A DNA stretch of 64,000 nt from Bradyrhizobium betae (lineage in GTDB: Bacteria; Pseudomonadota; Alphaproteobacteria; Rhizobiales; Xanthobacteraceae). The stretch lies in assembly GCF_008932115.1 (NCBI RefSeq), contig NZ_CP044544.1, forward strand, positions 1-64,000, read 5' to 3'. A program made the position numbers and the translations under genes. The notes beneath the pieces were generated by a model. That model made no database searches. It worked only from the letters and a program-made list of their open reading frames with translations, and was not told the DNA's origin. Shown here piece after piece: positions 61,594 through 64,000 of the stretch. Position 1 is the stretch's first letter, and each line of letters begins with the position of its first letter.

Positions 61594-62328
61594 TCAGTCG
61601 ACATGCATGACAAACCCGTCGTTCCAGCGCGCCTGCGGCGCGGCTTTCGTCGGCGAAGCCGCGGTGGCGCTTTGCGCTCCCGGCTCGATCAGATCCGGCT
61701 CGCCCATCGGGCTCCGCTCATCGCGGCGGCCTCGGCCGCGTGGCCCGGGCCAGACGTAGAAGTCGTTGATGACCTGCGCCACGAAGCGCACGGTTTCGGG
61801 AAAGGGAGGGACGCCGCGGCTCTCTTCCACCGCGCCCTCGCCGGCGTTGTAGGCGGCGAGGATGAAGAGCGGATTCCGGTATTTCTCATGCAGGGCGCGC
61901 AGAAAGCGAACCCCGCCTCGGACATTGTCGGCGGGGTCGCAGAGGTTCACCTTGAAGCGTCGTGCCGTCTCCGGCTTCAACTGCATCAGCCCGAACGCGC
62001 CTTTGTCCGAGAGGGCGATCGAATTGAAGTGGCTTTCGTTCTTGGCGACCGCCTGGACGAAGTCGGGATAAAAATTCTCCTCCGTGGCAATGCGCACGAC
62101 GAGGACGCGCGCGTCGTCCGGCGTTATCGCTTTGACGCCCGCGCAGGGCGCGGCGGCGGCGAAGGCGCTGTCGATGCGTTCGATCGAATCCGGGGCTGAC
62201 TCAATCGGCAGCACCCTGCCCGAGGCATCGACGGCAGCCAGGCGGGCCGGCTTCCCGGCATCCTGCGCATGGGCGCAGCCGAGAGCCGCCAGGACGCTGA
62301 ACCCGATCGCCGTAATGCGAATCGACAT
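61594..62328 (-). CDS. virB1: VirB1-type lytic transglycosylase
   Basis: 244 residues; GGAGG precedes ATG 62328 and a signal peptide follows. SLT domain with VQAVAKNESHFNSIALSDKG AFGLMQLKPETA (catalytic Glu in NES), and LRALHEKYRNPLFILAAYNA GEGAVE. It opens the murein for the T4SS. First gene of the minus-strand virB operon, divergent from the TrbM-like gene over about 100 bp. Confidence 0.9.
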   Translation of the reverse strand: MSIRITAIGFSVLAALGCAHAQDAGKPARLAAVDASGRVLPIESAPDSIERIDSAFAAAAPCAGVKAITPDDARVLVVRIATEENFYPDFVQAVAKNESHFNSIALSDKGAFGLMQLKPETARRFKVNLCDPADNVRGGVRFLRALHEKYRNPLFILAAYNAGEGAVEESRGVPPFPETVRFVAQVINDFYVWPGPRGRGRRDERSPMGEPDLIEPGAQSATAASPTKAAPQARWNDGFVMHVD

Positions 62329-62354
62329 GCCACCCGCCTCCATTTTCCAATAGA

Positions 62355-62371
62355 CAATATATTAGATATTG
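62355..62371. promoter_or_regulatory. CAATAT-N5-ATATTG dyad in the divergent virB1/trbM-like promoter
   Basis: Perfect 6-bp inverted repeat around ATTAG in an AT-rich island within otherwise GC-rich DNA, midway between virB1 (62328) and the TrbM-like gene (62427). This is the likely control point for conjugation genes in both directions. The regulator is not in the window. Confidence 0.55.
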
Positions 62372-62426
62372 ATGCCTTGGCAACAGGATAAGCGATGCGT
62401 CCCCTGCTCTCACGTCCGGAGGATGG

Positions 62427-62924
62427 ATGAAGCGTAGTGCAGCTCTGTTGGTGGCCGTCGGCCTGTTGTGCGCGCGTGGCGCCGAACGTGCGCACGCGCA
62501 GGATGCGTCGTTTGGGTGCAAGGTCTTGCTGTGCGCGGCGGCGAGCGCGCCCGGCTGGTCGGGCATCCCCTATTGCGTGCCGGTTATGCAGATCCTGTTC
62601 CGCCAGTTGGCGAAGGGGGGCGGCTGGCCATCCTGTTCTGAGGGCAATGCCAGCGGTGTTGGCTACGAGCCCTATCAGGCGTGCCCGACTGGGTTGACAC
62701 CGGTCCAGTCAGGGTCGGACGGCCGGGTTGGCGTCTCCGCCGCGCCCAATGGGAATCTCTGCGCCGATCTCTCGAAGCCGCAGCAGGTCTGTTCTGGCGG
62801 CGATGGTGGCTGCGCCACGACCTATCCCACATCGGCGCGAGATTCGCGCAGCGATCCCTACTTCGTCGACATCAACTCGGCGAATGGCGCGCAGCGCTTC
62901 TACTTCTCCCTGCAGGGCTATTGA
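62427..62924 (+). CDS. TrbM-like conjugal transfer protein
   Basis: 165 residues, GGAGG ribosome-binding site at 62418-62422. Signal (ALLVAVGLLCARGAERAHAQ), then SFGCKVLLCAAASAPGWSGI PYCVPVMQ, the TrbM cysteine region, and more paired cysteines in the second half (NGNLCADL, QQVCSGGDGGCATTY). Probably periplasmic with disulfides; accessory to pilus assembly. It starts the divergent plus-strand unit. Confidence 0.75.
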   Translation: MKRSAALLVAVGLLCARGAERAHAQDASFGCKVLLCAAASAPGWSGIPYCVPVMQILFRQLAKGGGWPSCSEGNASGVGYEPYQACPTGLTPVQSGSDGRVGVSAAPNGNLCADLSKPQQVCSGGDGGCATTYPTSARDSRSDPYFVDINSANGAQRFYFSLQGY

Positions 62925-62925
62925 G

Positions 62926-63537
62926 ATGAGACGCTTCCACGTCTTCGCCGGAATTGTCGCGCCGTGGCTCACGCTCAACGCGGCGTTCGCGGAAGCGCCA
63001 GCCTCCCGCTGGTTTCCGGTGCCGGCGAGCGCGCGCTACCTCACCGGCGACAGTTGGTCTGACGCAGGCGTCACCTACCGACTGTACGGTGTGCAGTCCT
63101 GCCTTCGCGGTACGCGCTTCACCAACGCACACGGCCTCGCGCGCGATTGCGGCGAGGCCTCGCTTGCGATGCTGGTGGCTCTCACCCGCGACCTGCGGCC
63201 GCAGTGCTACGACGCCGCCGAGCAGCCGGAGACCAAGACCGTCTTCGTCTTCTGTGTCGCGACCCGCGTGATCGGGGCGGGCGCGGGATCGCGGATCGAT
63301 CTCGGCACGGCCTTGATCGCGACCGGATTCGCCTTCGCAGCCTTGAAGCCGGACGGTCAGCCTGTCCACGAGCCCTATTTCGTCGCTCAACTCGTTGCGC
63401 AGCGCGCCAAGGCCGGCCTGTGGGCATTTGCTGACCTGCCCGAGCCCAACGCCATCATTCTGCGCGCGCTTCACGAGCAGGCGGGGCAGCCGACGCAACC
63501 GCAATCTTCCGCAGAGTCCCGCCAGCACCAGCAATGA
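62926..63537 (+). CDS. Thermonuclease (SNase)-like secreted protein, active site altered
   Basis: 203 residues, start 1 bp after the TrbM-like stop. Signal ending AFAEA, then an SNase-like OB fold: GDSWSDAGVTYRLYGVQSCL, RDCGEASLAML, and VAQLVAQRAKAGLWAFADLP, typical of the C-terminal SNase helix. The catalytic Glu normally found in the RLxGIDxPE region is replaced (VQSC), and the usual DRYGR Arg is absent (TKTVFVFC). So it may bind nucleic acid without cutting. Found in many ICE T4SS loci. Confidence 0.65.
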   Translation: MRRFHVFAGIVAPWLTLNAAFAEAPASRWFPVPASARYLTGDSWSDAGVTYRLYGVQSCLRGTRFTNAHGLARDCGEASLAMLVALTRDLRPQCYDAAEQPETKTVFVFCVATRVIGAGAGSRIDLGTALIATGFAFAALKPDGQPVHEPYFVAQLVAQRAKAGLWAFADLPEPNAIILRALHEQAGQPTQPQSSAESRQHQQ

Positions 63538-63549
63538 AGGAGACGAACC

Positions 63550-63888
63550 TTGAGAACAACAAACCTGTTCATCCTGCGCGGCCGAGTCGGCCAGGCGCCG
63601 AAAGCCTTCAACAAGGCGGCCAAGATCAACGTCGCGACTGACCGCTCCTGGACCGACGGCAAAGGCGAGCGGCGCGAGGAAACGGACTGGGTGACGGTCA
63701 CGATCCTCAATGAAAAGGCCGCCGAATGGGCGATCGCGAACATCGCCAAAGGTGACGCGGTCTACGCCGAATGCCGGATTGCGGACGGTTCCTATAAGAA
63801 AGATGGTGAAACCGTCTACACGACCGACATCATCGCCAACGTCTTCCACAAGCTCGATCTCGGATCGCGCGACGATGCGGCAGCGTGA
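63550..63888 (+). CDS. Single-stranded DNA-binding protein-like (OB fold)
   Basis: 112 residues, TTG start at 63550 after GAAGGAG. TNLFILRGRVGQAP, then KINVATDRSWTDGKGERREE TDWVTVTILNEKAAEWAIAN and GDAVYAECRIADGSYKKDGE TVYTTDIIANVF, an SSB fold. It is shorter than chromosomal SSB and lacks its acidic tail. It probably coats transferred single strands or is an element-encoded SSB. Confidence 0.82.
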   Translation: MRTTNLFILRGRVGQAPKAFNKAAKINVATDRSWTDGKGERREETDWVTVTILNEKAAEWAIANIAKGDAVYAECRIADGSYKKDGETVYTTDIIANVFHKLDLGSRDDAAA

Positions 63889-64000
63889 GCTCGTCGTTGG
63901 GATGGTGTGGGGCTTCGCGATCTTCAGCACTCAGGCGGGGGTGGCTCAAACGCCTTCCGCCTCACCAGGCGTGTATTCTCCCAAGGCCGCCGTCCAATCG
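63875..64000 (+). CDS. Secreted protein, 5' end only (runs off the right edge)
   Basis: 42 residues visible from ATG 63875, overlapping the SSB-like gene by 14 bp. MRQRELVVGMVWGFAIFSTQ is a signal peptide cleaved after GVAQ. The rest is too short to classify; its position suggests another transfer-linked periplasmic protein. Confidence 0.5.
   Translation, partial: MRQRELVVGMVWGFAIFSTQAGVAQTPSASPGVYSPKAAVQS

Noticed and set aside
59650..62199. 849-residue plus-strand frame opposite virB4-virB1
   Set aside because: It spans several well-supported genes on the other strand and has no recognisable domain or ribosome-binding site.

Overview
The window looks like an accessory region of an alphaproteobacterium, most likely a Hyphomicrobiales member of the Bradyrhizobium/Rhodopseudomonas/Afipia kind. 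That placement is an inference from gene families (BigR-like regulator, orphan SoxB, ECF sigma with an NrsF-type anti-sigma, CsoR regulators, VirB-type conjugation genes) and the GC-rich coding style. No rRNA, tRNA, CRISPR array or intact insertion sequence was seen.

Layout. (1) 1-7035 is a sulfide/thiosulfate cluster: a multicopper oxidase fragment, a BigR-like ArsR repressor, rhodanese/DUF2892, TauE exporter, persulfide-dioxygenase-like hydrolase, second rhodanese, DoxX, DUF302, a SoxB-like phosphoesterase and a c4-type cytochrome. Many of these genes carry frameshifts while their neighbours are intact. An intact TsdA-like thiosulfate dehydrogenase follows (7032-8012). (2) 8200-9765 is a scar: a virD4/virB11 deletion remnant on the minus strand, abutting a cytochrome c that lost its 5' part and a broken PilZ gene. 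(3) 9786-15902 is one minus-strand metal-efflux operon (CsoR/RcnR-type repressor, CzcB, CzcA, CDF transporter) behind a G/C-tract operator. (4) 16431-28311 is mixed: YnfA, a multicopper oxidase with an in-frame deletion, PadR-ChrA (chromate), orphan SoxB, an acyltransferase, a divergent MFS + persulfide dioxygenase / ArsR-rhodanese + nucleoside phosphorylase unit, MerT and a GDCCVxC protein.

(5) 28371-46629 is a large copper/silver resistance block. A CopA-type P-ATPase and CsoR are divergent around a shared operator. A long plus-strand run follows: His-rich protein, lipoprotein, TolC-like OMF, multicopper oxidase, cupredoxin, FemAB-like protein, CusF, CopC, CopD, DUF411, small Cys-rich protein, FixH/YtkA-like protein, CusB, CusA, a small Met-rich membrane peptide and a Met-rich cytochrome c. 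Cytosolic Cu(I) would be pumped out by CopA, carried by CusF and other periplasmic proteins, oxidised by the multicopper oxidase and exported by the Cus RND pump. The block ends with an ECF sigma factor and NrsF-like anti-sigma; two GTAACC-N16-CGAA promoters precede the sigma gene and a small secreted protein gene.

(6) 47275-49221 is an RHH-DarT-DarG toxin-antitoxin operon. (7) 49381-64000 is a nearly complete VirB/VirD4 type IV secretion locus on the minus strand (virB1, 2, 3, 4, an unknown, 5, two small genes, 6, 8, 9, 10, 11, virD4), divergent from TrbM-like, nuclease-like and SSB-like genes. Together with the 8.2-9.1 kb remnant, this suggests the window is part of an integrative conjugative element or plasmid carrying metal and sulfur cargo, with DarTG as a likely maintenance or defence module.
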